Assembly (NCBI GenBank): GCA_009869945.1
Contig: WIXG01000161.1
Span: 104,737-168,736 of the forward strand
Direction: 5' to 3'
Source: Mesaphorura yosii
Taxonomy: Eukaryota > Arthropoda > Collembola > Poduromorpha > Tullbergiidae
Length of the DNA: 64,000 nt
In this document: one piece after another, positions 1-11,373 of the stretch
Layout: every line of letters starts with the position of its first letter
Numbering within the stretch: position 1 is the stretch's first letter
Translations under genes and position numbers: made by a program
The notes under the pieces: model-generated
Told to the model about the DNA's origin: nothing
Database searches by the model: none
Seen by the model: only the letters and a program-made list of their open reading frames with translations

Positions 1-404
1 CTTCTAGAGTTCCGATTCTGAGTGCCGTAGGGCAACTGCCGCGCGGGTCCGTCACTGGGCCGCTGTCGCTGAGATGATAGGTGAGAATTACGGTTGGTAC
101 TTCTTGACACGTTGTCATTCAGTTCATCTTCCTCAATTGAGCTGCTGGTGCTTATGGTCCTTGTTCTCTCCAGTAAGCGATACACTTTCTGGACAGTCTC
201 CCTTGTTTTGCTAATGTTACCATTTTGAGAAGCTGTGTGGACGGAGTCAGTGCACGAAATTGGATCGGAATCCATTGTTGCTGTTGCCGGTGGCGTGTGC
301 TTGGCAATATTGTTGGCATTTGAGTCATGGCCTTTTCCATTTTGAGCTGTGTTAGGGTTGACCGGATGCTGGCCGTGCCCTTCTCTGTTGTTGTTCAGAT
401 TCAT
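1..404 (-). CDS. Unknown Ser/Asn/Gln-rich protein, 5' part, runs off the left edge
   Basis: An open frame starts at the ATG at 404 and continues without a stop to base 1, about 134 codons. The start reads MNLNNNREGHGQ and is followed by Asn-, Thr-, Ser- and Gln-rich, probably disordered sequence. A short helical-looking piece (TVQKVYRLLERTRTIS) lies near residue 80, then an acidic patch (SSIEEDELND) and an Arg/Ser/Gln-rich stretch. No catalytic motif or membrane segment is visible. The rest of the gene lies outside the window and I do not recognise the family. The long open frame with an ATG start supports a real coding exon, though low-complexity sequence makes chance ORFs more likely. Confidence 0.5.
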   Translation of the reverse strand, partial: MNLNNNREGHGQHPVNPNTAQNGKGHDSNANNIAKHTPPATATMDSDPISCTDSVHTASQNGNISKTRETVQKVYRLLERTRTISTSSSIEEDELNDNVSRSTNRNSHLSSQRQRPSDGPARQLPYGTQNRNSR

Positions 405-1540
405 TCTGCTTTGGTTTACTGCGCTGCAGTCTCAACCAGTGATATTCTGGAAACTGAAGAATTGACAGCAGCCGCAATTCCAAAATGTAGTTTATAAACT
501 ATAAGGCACTATGGTTCAGTCTTTTTCATTATGGTACAGTTAAGGTGCGCAGAAATAGTACCTCGAAACTACAAATTCCTGCAAAATGTACCCAACCTAT
601 TAAAATTGGCACAGTAGGTTGACTGCGAAGTAAATTTTAAAAATCGTACCAGTAATGCAGCAAGATCCCATCCTTAAAACAGATGCTAGCCAGAAGAGCC
701 AGTCACAGCCACAGAGATCAGTTCACTGCACAACGTGTATGATTACGTGATTACCAGCAGATGCAGGATGCAAGCTATTAGCCACAGCTAAAAGACATAG
801 TGATATTTGAGATACGCCGTGAGGGAGTGAGTTACTGGTTTTATGTTAGCTCATTTAACCCAGTAAACCCAGGCTCGGATCCTGCACGTCTTAAGCTTCT
901 GCATTTATCAAATGCCATTTATGCCAAGTTGGCGTTACGGTACAGTTGCCTGCATTATTGCACAGTTGGCACTTCTAATCGAAGACCGATGGATTTGACA
1001 TTCGTAGTCCAATTGCAAGTTCGTATTCTTTAAGATGGCTTTGAAGATATGTTCCATTCATTCTAGACTAACGAGACTCCACCCGGAATCTTGCATGATC
1101 CGCGCGTGCCGGCGTGCCTGACATTACTGATTTATTGGAATTTGGCATGGTTGGATATTTCCAAGATAACATGTCATTTAAATGAAGTGGTTGGGGCAAG
1201 TAACAGCTAAACCGGTTAAAGCGTTCAGAACTAATTTTAAGTTCTTTATTGGCATCGATGAAGAAACTTCATCCCGAGTGGTGAAATGAGACTTTTCAAG
1301 TTTGAACTATGCGTTGGTTGGACTTCATCGAGACAGAAACTGCGCTCCATCTACAACGCGGAGCTCTTGAAACGACACTTGTATGGCTGCCTAGCTGCCA
1401 GTACATCAGTACATGGGGCATGCTTTCAACGTACGGCCGGCGCACAGCTTTCATTTGCAATTTGATTGGATTTGGAAAGAATTCGGACAGCAGAATTGTG
1501 ATTAATTTTGATCAGTGCTTTTGAGCAAGCAGAAGAAGAC
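405..1540. other. Intergenic, divergent upstream region
   Basis: This lies between two divergently transcribed genes: the unknown gene at the left edge and eL29. Only short chance ORFs are present. It probably holds both promoters and 5' leaders, but I cannot place a TATA box or initiator with confidence. Confidence 0.5.
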
Positions 1541-1854
1541 ATGGCAAAGTCAAAGAATCATACGGCGCATAACCAGCGTAAGTCTTGCTGTCGCATTAAT
1601 CAATTTGGGTAGTTAATAAGTTCGAAGGAGTGTTGGTCTGATCTGGCATCATTAGCTATTCTAATCAATTTGCCCTGATTTCTATTGTAGATCGCAAGGC
1701 ACATCGTAATGGAATCAAGAAACCAAAGCCAACCCTGTCAACTCGTGGTGTCGACCCCAAATTCTTGAGGAACCTCAAGTTTTCGAGGAAGCACAATTTG
1801 AAGCCGCATCAGCAGCTGAAGAGAGCCAAGCAGAATAAGGAAGGCAAGAAATAA
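1541..1854 (+). CDS. RpL29: 60S ribosomal protein eL29
   Basis: A two-exon gene (1541-1577 and 1691-1854). The donor GTAAGT follows the first exon, TTGTAG precedes the second, and the junction falls inside the His codon of the NQHRKAHRNG motif. The product is about 66 residues, very basic, and starts [12 protein letters not shown]. It carries the eL29 features KNHT.HNQ..KAHRNGI, the GVDPKFLRN segment and a Lys-rich C-terminus. eL29 is a small structural protein of the large cytosolic ribosomal subunit. The length fits the short invertebrate form, which lacks the long mammalian tail. An AATAAA lies about 115 bp past the stop. Identification is secure. Confidence 0.97.
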
Positions 1855-1968
1855 GATAGACGATAGGTTACTTAACTGTTTCCAACTTCATTTGAGATAA
1901 ACTATATTTAAATTGTTGTGGTACATTCTGTTTACATTTAATGTCTTTTCCAAGTTGAGTTGATGTTT

Positions 1969-1974
1969 AATAAA
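1969..1974 (+). terminator. Polyadenylation signal of the eL29 gene
   Basis: A canonical AATAAA lies about 115 bp downstream of the eL29 stop codon, in the space shared with the convergent ANGEL-like gene. Confidence 0.6.
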
Positions 1975-2169
1975 AACGAAATGTATCACTGAAATATGTC
2001 GCACGCATGTAAAATTGTTGTCATTTAATTCAGTTCCGTTCTCACAATAATAATTACGTGTCAGAGTTAATAATTTAGGAAATCATTTCATAATGACATA
2101 CAGCACGAACTAGTTGCGGCAGTGTCGATGTTTTGTCACATTTCTGTGCTGAGGACAGGCAGTCTTGAC

Positions 2170-5100
2170 TTATTTTAGGATAAACTCCGCCAGCAGAGGA
2201 AAATGGTCCGAGGAAACGGCATATGATGGCAATCTCCCCAGATCTTTGCACTGCGTTTTTGTTGGGAGTCCCAGTCGTTTGAGCAGCTTCAGGTTCCCCT
2301 CAACGCGTCTTCCAAACTCTTCACTCCATAATTTGCTAAAACAAATCACCTCGTTATATTGACTATCACTTTTTGACTTGAAGAATGACGATTCGCGATT
2401 TACTGTGTTTTTTGACTTTACCTGTAAAATATGTAGTCAACGCAAACCCAATGTTTCTGTCTAGTCGTGGCAATGAAGTCGGCTAAATTCTCCGTCGACC
2501 GGTCCAACTTTGGCTGATAAATATCACATAGTCTCAGTTTGTGCGAAATTTCTCCAGCACCAAAGGTACATTCAGCACCAAAATTGTTACTGTCATTAAT
2601 TATGGCTGAATGAATTGCGGGATCCAGTTCAGTTAGGAGTTCTTCCCTCTTAGGGTTAACTGCGTTGTGTGCTCCGCCCTCATCAGTTTGGAAATATGTT
2701 GAGGAAAACAGATTCACAAGGGCGTGCTGTTGTTTTAGATCCAGTTCGAAAGAATTACGGCGATGTTGCCGCCATTGAATGTATCGTTCCAGGACCACGC
2801 GATAGTGTTGGCACTGGTCACTAACTCCGAGATAATGTGGAAGGAAATCGTTCAATCCCTTTTTCCTGTATATTAATACAATTGCTGTGTAACTTCAGTT
2901 GCTTTTGGCAAAAGAATAATTCTGCTTACATGAGAAGTTGCGGACGTTCACCGAGCTCGTTGACGTACTGGAGTTCACCGTCAGTTACAAGTCGCACAAT
3001 GGAGCTTTAAATAAATTGCAGGTAGAATGTCCAGAAAAGTGTGGTATGATAATTTGTCTACCTTCTAGGTTCAGAATTGAAGTCGCCAGTAAGGATGATT
3101 GGGTGGTAGATTGTCACTCCTCTGTTACTGAATCCAGAAAATGCAAAGCGGTCCAATTCGCTGAGAATCACTTGCACCTGAGCCAGTTTGACATCCTGAA
3201 ATACCCAAACAATTCATATAGAAAACACTAGAAGCTGCAGCTACAAAGGTTGGAAGAGTCAAGAGCAAGTAAAGAATCAGACTTACATTCCGTTTCGGAT
3301 TAAACAGCAAATGTGTGGTCCCCACTACTATCTTCGACATCTTTCCAATTTTGCTTTGTAATTTAACTAGTAAAGCAATATTATCACGATCCAGTAGCGG
3401 AACATGAGGTTGATAGTACTCGATAGACAGTTTGCTAATTAATGTGAACATTGATTGTTTCCAGAAGATTGCACACCCATCAACTTTATCTTTGGTTCTT
3501 TTCTTGAACACTCCTTTGTACCCGTGCTTCGCCAATGGTACTTCGTAGAAATGTTTATACATTGTAGCTTCGACTTCTTGAAAGCAAAGAATTTCCGGAT
3601 ATCCGAACCCTGACAACTCAGTTAAGAAGAGCTCGTGACGACTTTTCCAATCCAGGCACACCGGATCAATATCTTTGTACAAGTTGTCAGAGTGTTCACT
3701 GAGGAGAGTGGGAGCCAGCAAATTATAGGAGAGCACTGTAAATTTAGTGCCTCCGTCCATGGTCCTGGTTCCATGATGCCTTGAGTCTTGGTATAACCGA
3801 CCAAGCGTTGTAAACTCCCACTTTCGGACGTTGCGAAGTCTCTTCCGGGCGTGATCTTGAACGCCTGTAGACAGATAAAGTTATTTCAAGTTTTCATACT
3901 GAATACTACAATAATTTTAATGTCAATGCAAATTCTTACCGAGGTTCTCCATGGATTCATCTACATCAATTTGCATGCCCTCGAATTGGGAATTGGTCGA
4001 AGAATGTGATTCAGTTGAAAACAATCGACTGCCCACTGGCCTTGCTGTTCCAAGCGGAGGGAAGTAAGGCGCTGCTACGGAAGGATAATTGGCTGAGAAA
4101 TACGGCATGGAACCGCAATTTCCAGGAAGCAGCAGGGATGGCCGGCTGAGCATCGTGTTACTGGTTCCAAACCACTGAAGCGGTTGCATACTCATGTGAG
4201 CTTGGTATTGATAGTTCACATAATTTCGGGTTTGATCGTGGCGCATGTCATGCAATGAACGTAGGAACTGTGGTTTTCGGGACTCTCCAGGCGCGGGCAC
4301 AGCCCTTCGGCTATGAGACGGTTTTTCAGAAAAGCTCTGCATCAGCCGCTCAGCAACAGTACGTTTTGACTTAGTTTCGGCAGGTTCTTCGAGTACAATA
4401 ACGTCCGAGGCCTCTTCATCATCAGAGTTTGACAAAATAATCACCTCGTGCTTCGCCTCCTCATCTTGAAGAAGCGCATTTTTCTGCTCGACGACAATCC
4501 TGCTGATTTGAGAATTGATCAGGCTTCTGTCTCGATCACTTCGATGATAAACTGGATTCACGAGTCTTTCTCCCCTGCTTCCAGAATTGGCGGGTGGATT
4601 TGGGACACTGGCAGCGATTCGCTTAGCCTTCGGTGTGGCCGCCGTTTTAGATGATAATTTATTCTTAGCCGAACTTATGGATGGGCTATGGTGCGATTTG
4701 GACGTTGCGGAAGATGAAGTCGTAGCATGGGCGTTCACAGGATTTGGAACGTGTGTTGTCGACAAAGGATTATTGAAACCTACAACATAAATAATTTGAG
4801 AATGATCTTATAAATAAATTCCTTTTAAACTTCCACCAATACCTTGTGTTCTTTTTCCTGGTGAAGGTGAAACAGATCTCTGACTAACATGTGCACCTGC
4901 ACTTGGCACTGTGGAAGGCGATTGGCTTCGAAGCAAAGCTGCAAAGTTAGCTGAAAGCTTCTGCTGAGATGTATTCAGTCTATGAGCAAGGGACTGACGA
5001 TATGGATTGTTAGGATCATTCACCCAATTGCTGGCTCTTGACTGAGTGTGAGGTTTGAGATTGGCTCTGACCCCACCGAGGGCGAGGGACGGCCCAGCAC

Positions 5101-5314
5101 TGATGGGTCGAAGGGTACTTTGCCTTGACGGAGATCTTTTTCGCTGACTCGTTACAGAAACCGAATTCGTGGACGTGGACGTTGACCCATAACTGTCAAT
5201 GCGGATTCCGATCGCCTGCGAATTCGACTGCGTTATCTTGGAGTTATCGACCGTTGGGCTTCCGAGCACAGGTGTTTCGGGTCTTGGAAGTTTAGATTTA
5301 GATCTCCCAGCCAT
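2170..5314 (-). CDS. angel: ANGEL-like protein (CCR4/nocturnin endonuclease-exonuclease-phosphatase family)
   Basis: Seven exons read in frame: 5314-4843, 4779-3940, 3864-3287, 3195-3062, 3004-2930, 2865-2422 and 2335-2170, giving about 902 residues. The first ~440 residues are Ser/Pro-rich and look disordered. The catalytic EEP domain starts at FTVLSYNLLAPTLL. It carries the metal-ligand motif LCFQEVE, the substrate-side HLLFNPKRNDVKLAQVQ segment, the active-site TGDFNSEP and the terminal SSDHFPLL. These are hallmarks of ANGEL1/2, relatives of the CCR4 deadenylase; human ANGEL2 acts on 2',3'-cyclic phosphate RNA ends. All catalytic motifs look intact. The long N-terminus is the least certain part. 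The chosen start is the first ATG (MAGRSKSK) in the upstream exon, and a 5' leader exon may exist. Confidence 0.9.
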
Positions 5315-6473
5315 TGCGCCGTACGCCGCAAATGGGAAATCCAACGCAATTGTTGTGTTACTGAACGCCTGCAGACTCTGAAATATTGAGAAATTGTCAA
5401 ATGCAAACTTAATGCTACAAGTGGCTGCCAAATATTTTCCACTTCTTGCATTCTAGTCGCTACTTCTGTAAGCCCTATCTATAACGTCCTGAATACCTGA
5501 ACATCACCAGAATACTGTGGACATCTCAGGAATACCGACACTGACTTTGGATTCGAAATGAGGAATGTGGATAGTGTTTTCACTGAAACTGAACTGAACA
5601 TTTGCTCGACCTAACACTTGGATTAATGCACAAGTTAAACTTGTGAGACATACTTGATTTACAATCTACACGACTTCTAACTTGACGGGCTTGACGTGAC
5701 TGCCAATTTTTGTATTAATTCTTTTCACAAATCCTAAATGCGGTGAGTACACAGCTGAATGAGCTTATGAGATGACGAAACTTGAATTTCCTCAAAACCT
5801 GTCCACGTTCAAATCTTAAGAGCCATTCAACGTTCGCACAACGTCAGAACAAAGTGAGTCGTTAAAACTTACTTCATCGGAACCGCATCTGCTAAATGAA
5901 CATCCAATTTTGAAGAATTTTGGCGTGACACAGCTCCTGAATGCAAGATAAATAGTAATTTAGGTGAATTTTGCATAACTGAATCTTGTCTGATGGACTT
6001 GTCAAAATGCTAATGCTGTCTAGTATGATGGACGATTGTCGTAAAGGCGCTAAGCGTTGTATCTCTTTAGTAACTGATATGGCAGTCGTATCAGTAACCC
6101 TGACGGAAACTGTACTTCTGCGAACTTCCGCTTCACTTTCGTAGGCTGATCGCTACCACGTCTCTCACCTGACAACATAGACCGGTTATGTCGATACCAA
6201 GCGAAAGTTAATTGAAAAGTTAAGAAAAACCCAGCAAATGCAATTTATATCTCATTCATGTTTCTCGAAGCTAGTAAATTCTAGTCGAAATTTTACTGGC
6301 ATTTAAAAGAGTAAATTCTGAACTCAGGTACCACAAACCCACTATCAATTGATTATTGTACATCGTGTGTACTCTGAAATCTAACTCTCAATGATGGCAG
6401 GTAAACTCAGTCATCGTATTCCTCAAACCGCTTCAAAATTTGGGATTAATCAACCGCCGGCGATCCACTCAAC
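5315..6473. other. Intergenic, divergent promoter region
   Basis: About 1.2 kb between the ANGEL-like gene (minus) and the PKA regulatory subunit gene (plus). No coding exon was recognised. It probably holds the 5' leaders and promoters of both genes. Confidence 0.5.
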
Positions 6474-7649
6474 ATGGAGACTCGAGCACGTTATCGTGTT
6501 CCTGATGAACTCCGTGAAACTCTGCTCGACTTCACAATCGCGTTCCTTCTTGAGCGTCCACCGAACCTTCCTGCGTTTGGAGTACAATTTTTCCAGCATC
6601 TGCAAGATGAACAAGAGCTCACTGGTGTGCATCCGGCCCCACGCTTCATTCAGAATGCCGGACCACCGAGCAGGCCTCCGTCTGGGGCCTCGACTGAAGA
6701 GGACGAGCTTTCGCTCCCACCGCAGCGAAACAATACACGTCGCAAGTCAGTCTTCGCTGAAGCGTACAACCCGGAAGAGGATCACGACGAGAAGCCACCG
6801 GTCGTCCACCCGAAATCAGATGCTCAACGCGTTCGACTCGCTGAAGCAGTCAAGCACATTCTTCTCTTCCGCTCGCTGGACGAGGAACAAATGCACGAAG
6901 TCCTCGACGCGATGTTTGAACGCTACATTAGGAAGGGTGAGGATGTCATCAAGCAGGGAGAGGATGGCGACAACTTCTACGTCATCGACTCGGGCATCTA
7001 CCGCGTCTTCGTGCAAGGAGAAAACGATCCGACCCCGCGTGCTGTTGGCTCTTACGAGAAGTCAGGATCGTTTGGTGAACTGGCACTCATGTACAACATG
7101 CCGCGAGCTGCGACGGTTACAGCCGAATCGGATGGGCTGCTGTGGGCCATGGACCGGCAAACCTTCCGCCGCATCGTCCTCAAGAGTGCTTTCAAGAAGC
7201 GACAGATGTATGAACACCTTCTGGACGCCGTCCCGATACTTAAGACGCTGACCAGCTACGAACGCATGAACCTCGCCGACGCCCTCGTCACTCGCACTTA
7301 CACGGATGGACAGACGATCATCCGGCAAGGCGATCATGGTGATGGAATGTACTTTGTCGAAGATGGAACTGCCCGCATCACGCGTACGGAAAATGGGCAG
7401 GAGTCTGAGCTGACGCGAGTCACAAAGGGAGGCTACTTTGGGGAACTGGCCCTACTCACCAATCAACCTCGTGCGGCAACCGTGGTCGCGGTTGGAAATA
7501 TCAAGTGTGCGTTCTTGGATGTTGAGGCGTTTGAGCGTCTTCTTGGCCCGTGTATGGAGCTGATGAAGCGGAATGCCCAGGATTACGAGAAGCAACTGGT
7601 TCAACTCTTCGGCTCGAAAAATAACATTACTGATATTCGTTGGAAATAA
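6474..7649 (+). CDS. Pka-R2: cAMP-dependent protein kinase type II regulatory subunit
   Basis: A single uninterrupted exon of 391 residues. The N-terminus (YRVPDELRETLLDFTIAFLL, residues ~6-25) is the RII dimerisation/docking helix pair that binds A-kinase anchoring proteins. A phosphorylatable inhibitor site RRKSVFAEAY lies near residue 90. The Ser after RRK makes this type II rather than type I, whose pseudosubstrate has Ala or Gly. Two cyclic-nucleotide-binding domains follow, each with its phosphate-binding cassette: FGELALMYNMPRAATV (~residues 200-215) and FGELALLTNQPRAATV (~residues 323-338). The subunit holds the PKA catalytic subunit inactive until cAMP binds. An intron-free coding region is unusual beside its intron-rich neighbours. 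Codon use is more GC-rich than in the flanks. Confidence 0.96.
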   Translation: METRARYRVPDELRETLLDFTIAFLLERPPNLPAFGVQFFQHLQDEQELTGVHPAPRFIQNAGPPSRPPSGASTEEDELSLPPQRNNTRRKSVFAEAYNPEEDHDEKPPVVHPKSDAQRVRLAEAVKHILLFRSLDEEQMHEVLDAMFERYIRKGEDVIKQGEDGDNFYVIDSGIYRVFVQGENDPTPRAVGSYEKSGSFGELALMYNMPRAATVTAESDGLLWAMDRQTFRRIVLKSAFKKRQMYEHLLDAVPILKTLTSYERMNLADALVTRTYTDGQTIIRQGDHGDGMYFVEDGTARITRTENGQESELTRVTKGGYFGELALLTNQPRAATVVAVGNIKCAFLDVEAFERLLGPCMELMKRNAQDYEKQLVQLFGSKNNITDIRWK

Positions 7650-7732
7650 TTCACACCACTTACGACTCTTTAACTCGAAGCAAATCTTTTATCGACAAGT
7701 GAGCAAAATTCATATTATTCTCGATTGAATGC

Positions 7733-7738
7733 AATAAA
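7733..7738 (+). terminator. Polyadenylation signal of the PKA regulatory subunit gene
   Basis: AATAAA lies 84 bp after the TAA stop, in the ~180 bp gap to the convergent MBLAC1-like gene. Confidence 0.6.
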
Positions 7739-7830
7739 GCACATGACTTTTTAAACTAGGCACGATACGATTTATTTAGTATTGGTCCAGTCCAGCTGTT
7801 AATTTAAGAAACATCGAACTTTTGAGAAGC

Positions 7831-8593
7831 TCAGCTAGCACCGCTCTCGGAATTTTCTTCGAAGTTCTTACAAATATTCTTAGCCGCCTCGATGTATTTC
7901 TGCTGCACATTGAACATTTGCCCGTGCCCGGGAATGATAACATCAGCTATCTCCATAACTTTTAACCTATTCAGTGCTTGTTGTTTAGGATTGAAGCTGT
8001 TTCCCATCCACAGCGTGGGTGAGTCGATTATGTCCGATTCGCACTCAAACAGGTCGCCAGCCAGCACGACCAGCTTCTCGTCATCGTACTCCACTCCGTT
8101 GACCCGCTTCGTCTTCGCGACGATGGACACATCCTCGTTTGAGTGGCCAGGTGTGGGTATGATTTTTATCCAATCATCAATCTTGTACTCGATGTCCTGC
8201 TCGAATGGATGCAGAGTGAACTTGTCTTTGAAGTTCATGCAGAAGCCAACGATGTGAGTAGCGTTCAGGAACAAATTGTTGTTTCCGCAGTGGTCCGGGT
8301 GGCCATGCGATGAGATCACGTACGTGATTTGTGAGGGGCGGATATCTAACTCCGCTAGCTCTAAATTACAGAAAGGTCAGTCATGTTTAGCCATTTAGCC
8401 ATTCGACTAATGCAGTTCGCGCAATGCAATTTGTTAACTTACTCTTTGTGATCACGTCGGCATCCCACGGAGTCAGTGTGTCCATGATGAGGGTATTATG
8501 GGGGCTCCGTAAGATAGAGCAGCTTGCATTGGCCATCATGTACCCGTCCTTCATGAAGGAGAATCCATTCTGGACAGTGAAGATCTCGCACAT
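7831..8593 (-). CDS. MBLAC1: Metallo-beta-lactamase domain-containing protein 1-like hydrolase
   Basis: Two exons (8593-8443 and 8360-7831), joined in frame at TKKLAEL, giving about 226 residues. The MBL-fold metal-binding motif SHGHPDHCG (H-x-H-x-D-H type) is intact. Later ligands are visible: the His of TPGHSNED, the Asp of VVLAGDLFECE, and the His of IIPGHGQMF. Compact size and motif order fit MBLAC1, which in vertebrates is reported to act in 3'-end processing of replication-dependent histone pre-mRNA. Other small MBL hydrolases are possible, and the function is inferred from family only. There is no signal peptide, so it is probably cytosolic or nuclear. The start ATG at 8593 is the first in frame. 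Confidence 0.85.
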
Positions 8594-8915
8594 TTTGATC
8601 ACGACGACTGAAGTTACCTAACAATCTTTTTGTATTTAATCGCTTCAGTCAAATATCTGAAATGGCGTGTGAGTAAATCGCCAGTCTGCTTGCACAGATT
8701 TGTAAAGTTTCTTCGGCAGATGAAGGTAGAATTATGATTACATAACCGAAAATACGTTGACGCTGCTGCCTGGATGGATGAGCGAGCACGAACACGGAAG
8801 TTGAATCAAAAGTTAAAGTCTGTCAATGTCAAATGCCAAGTGCAATTGTAGGTGGATTAAAGCATGAAAGTCGACTAAATTCCCACACTTCATAGAACTC
8901 TTTGTTCAGTTTATT
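8594..8915. other. Intergenic spacer
   Basis: About 320 bp between two minus-strand genes: the 5' side of the MBLAC1-like gene and the 3' end of the multipass membrane protein gene. I see nothing else in it. Confidence 0.5.
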
Positions 8916-10360
8916 TCACAGAAATGGAATAGGCGATGGCCTGGGCTCCTCGATCCAGTAATGTGACAGGGCCAATTTTGCTGTGTTTGACATGGAGAAC
9001 GCGATCGCCCCATAAAATGCAAATGAGTTTAGTTCTTGGTTTGGCGGCCCTTGCAAGGTGAGGAAAACTTGAGCCAGCTTATAACAAGACAGGAAAGCCC
9101 ACACCAACTCCACGACATTTGACCCGTGCTTCCTCGGAACAGTTTCTAGAAGCCGGTGATACAGCTCCACGAAGCAGATACTCAAGAAGAGGATGGATAC
9201 AGTGAGCCCGGTAACGATGCAAGGGTACGACTTGCTATCAAACAGGAGGAGGAACGCGCAGTGACCTCCTAATTTGTTCGCTGCGGCTCCGAGCGTTACG
9301 CTGACACCGCCTTGAACCTGGAAAATCGCTCAGTTTATGAATCACAGATAGTTGTTTCAATGTGTGCGTGTATGTTCTGTACTCACTACTTGCTTCAGGA
9401 AGCTGGTGCGCCGAGAATCCATGAGACAGACACTTGTCGTGAAGTAGACTATGTAGGCTAGTGATAAGAAATACCAGCCGGAGTCCTCGGGACGGTACCG
9501 AGCTCCAGAGTCGAGAATTTCAAATCTACGCAAAGAAAGACGTCTGTCACTCTACTTGCATTACTAAAGGCTTTCGTTGCGCGTGACTCACTTATGACGA
9601 TATCCCTTCAGCACTGTCATGTAAGCCAGGAGGCAGAGGCCAACCGCGCCCAGAAAGGGAACGTGCTTCCAGACGCGTGATCCTGCCATGTCTGTATCGT
9701 AACTGGGACTCACATGGTAGTACTCACAGAAGTCAATTCCTATCCTGACAATGGCGAGGAACAGGAACCCAACAAAGTAAGTGAATGGTGACAGAAAAAT
9801 GTCCGATCTCCGAGATAAGATGGCGAAGAGCTGCAAGATCGTGTGTCCAAAACTCAGGATCGAGAAGAAGATCAGGCAATGCATCAGCTGGACAAAGGCA
9901 AATAAATCGTGTTTGTTCTACCGTTTATGAAAGCCGTTTCGTCCAGCAGAATGCTTACCATGTACACGATCACAGTTTCGAAATGTTTCCATCCTGGACT
10001 GTCAAACATCTGAAGGTCGTGTTCACTGACGTGAGCATCAAAAATGTTGACGTCTGGTTCTTGGTCTTGAACAGCATTATCCAGCTCCTCTTCACTCTCG
10101 TCGTCCGTGTCATCGTCGTTGTCGTCGTCGTTGATTTCATCAAGCGTGGGAACGTCAGGGCCATCGCCAGCTCCCAGGACTATGTCCTCCAGTACCTCAA
10201 ATTCACCGACATTTTCGCCCATTAACACAAGGACCTCATTTTCAAGGCCATACTCTTCGTCTTCATTTCCTTCGTTGTCCTCGTCTTCGATCTCATTCTC
10301 GATGTTTTGATTATAGTCTCCCAGCGGGTTTGAGCTATTAATCGCATTCGGCACGCTCAT
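8916..10360 (-). CDS. Multipass membrane protein with a very acidic N-terminal region, family not recognised
   Basis: Four exons (10360-9959, 9887-9592, 9525-9387, 9317-8916) keep one frame through every junction and give about 412 residues. Residues 1-~120 are highly acidic, with runs such as EIEDEDNEGNEDEEYG and DDDNDDDTDDESEEE, and are probably cytosolic and disordered. The remainder has about seven or eight hydrophobic segments, including HCLIFFSILSFG, SPFTYFVGFLFLAIV, GWYFLSLAYIVYF, IVTGLTVSILFLSICF and LVWAFLSCYKLA. No signal peptide, transporter signature or catalytic motif was recognised. Exon structure and hydrophobic pattern make this a convincing gene, but I cannot name it. Confidence 0.75.
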
Positions 10361-11373
10361 GGTTTTTAGGCAATGGAATAGGAAATCTTGAATGTGCGGC
10401 GATCGCAATCGGAATATAGGATTTAGTGAAGAATTTTGTATTAGGTCCTGGCGAAATCTTTGACTGCCTTCCTTTTTCCTACTACAGGGCTCTTGTGCGG
10501 GAAGGCCCGGAAGCCACGCAATGGCGATTGAGCCCGCAATTGGAAAGTCTCTCCATAGTAATCTTCGGCGGAGGTGAGCCTTTCCTTTCATTTTGGAATA
10601 GGCAGATTTATTAGAAACTTGCAGGATGCTCATACAATACGGGGTCCTTAGCACAGACGACGGAGTTGTAATAGTAAGAATCTTGGTGATTTGGAAAGGT
10701 TGAAGCAAACAAGCACATCATTTCACCTGCTGGTCGAATTTGTATGAAGGCATTTTTGCAATCTACTAAACAGATGCCAAATGCAGATGTGATGGACAAT
10801 CACAATTTTTAATTAGGAAAATGAATGGAAAGAAGTAAAGTATTTGATGCTTGATAAAAACATGCTACACAAAGGTAAAGTTAAAGTGTTACTGATGCAG
10901 AACAATGACAAATTGGGATAAACAATTCGAAGGTAATTTATTGACGACGACGGCAACGACCGGCTCTCTTCAAGCCCTCTCTTACTTTCTGTCCAAGCCA
11001 CCGCCGCAACTACACAGGGAAGATCGCTCGTGGCTCGGACTCGAATACTTAAACTATAGCGAGCGTAGGTTAACGTCTCGCAACTGGAAACTGCATGACA
11101 TCATGGCACTTTTCATTTGAAGCGGTTCCATAAATTCTATAACACTAATTCGATTAGCGCGCGAATTAACTACCCAATTTCACACCCGTCTCAAGGGTAA
11201 CGTGGTGGTGGGCACTGAATAGAATCAAAATATGTAGTGCAAGTGCAAGCTGATTCATTTGAGCTGTGCTCCTGCCCCTACTTCTGGTGGAGGCTTCCTC
11301 GTTCTCATCGATTAACAATTGGTCGCTTGGAAAACTTCAGTTCACAATTTATTCAATTGGATCAGGATTCAAG
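10361..11373. other. Intergenic, divergent upstream region
   Basis: About 1 kb between the acidic multipass membrane protein (minus) and torso-like (plus). Only short frames occur, including an ORF at 10426-10614 that I do not accept as coding. It probably contains both promoters. Confidence 0.45.

Noticed and set aside
1309-1524. 71-codon ORF directly upstream of eL29
   Set aside because: No homology, and it overlaps the expected eL29 promoter and leader. Its composition looks like chance.
10107-10310. Ser/Pro-rich plus-strand ORF
   Set aside because: It is the antisense shadow of the acidic N-terminus encoded on the minus strand (Asp/Glu codons read backwards).
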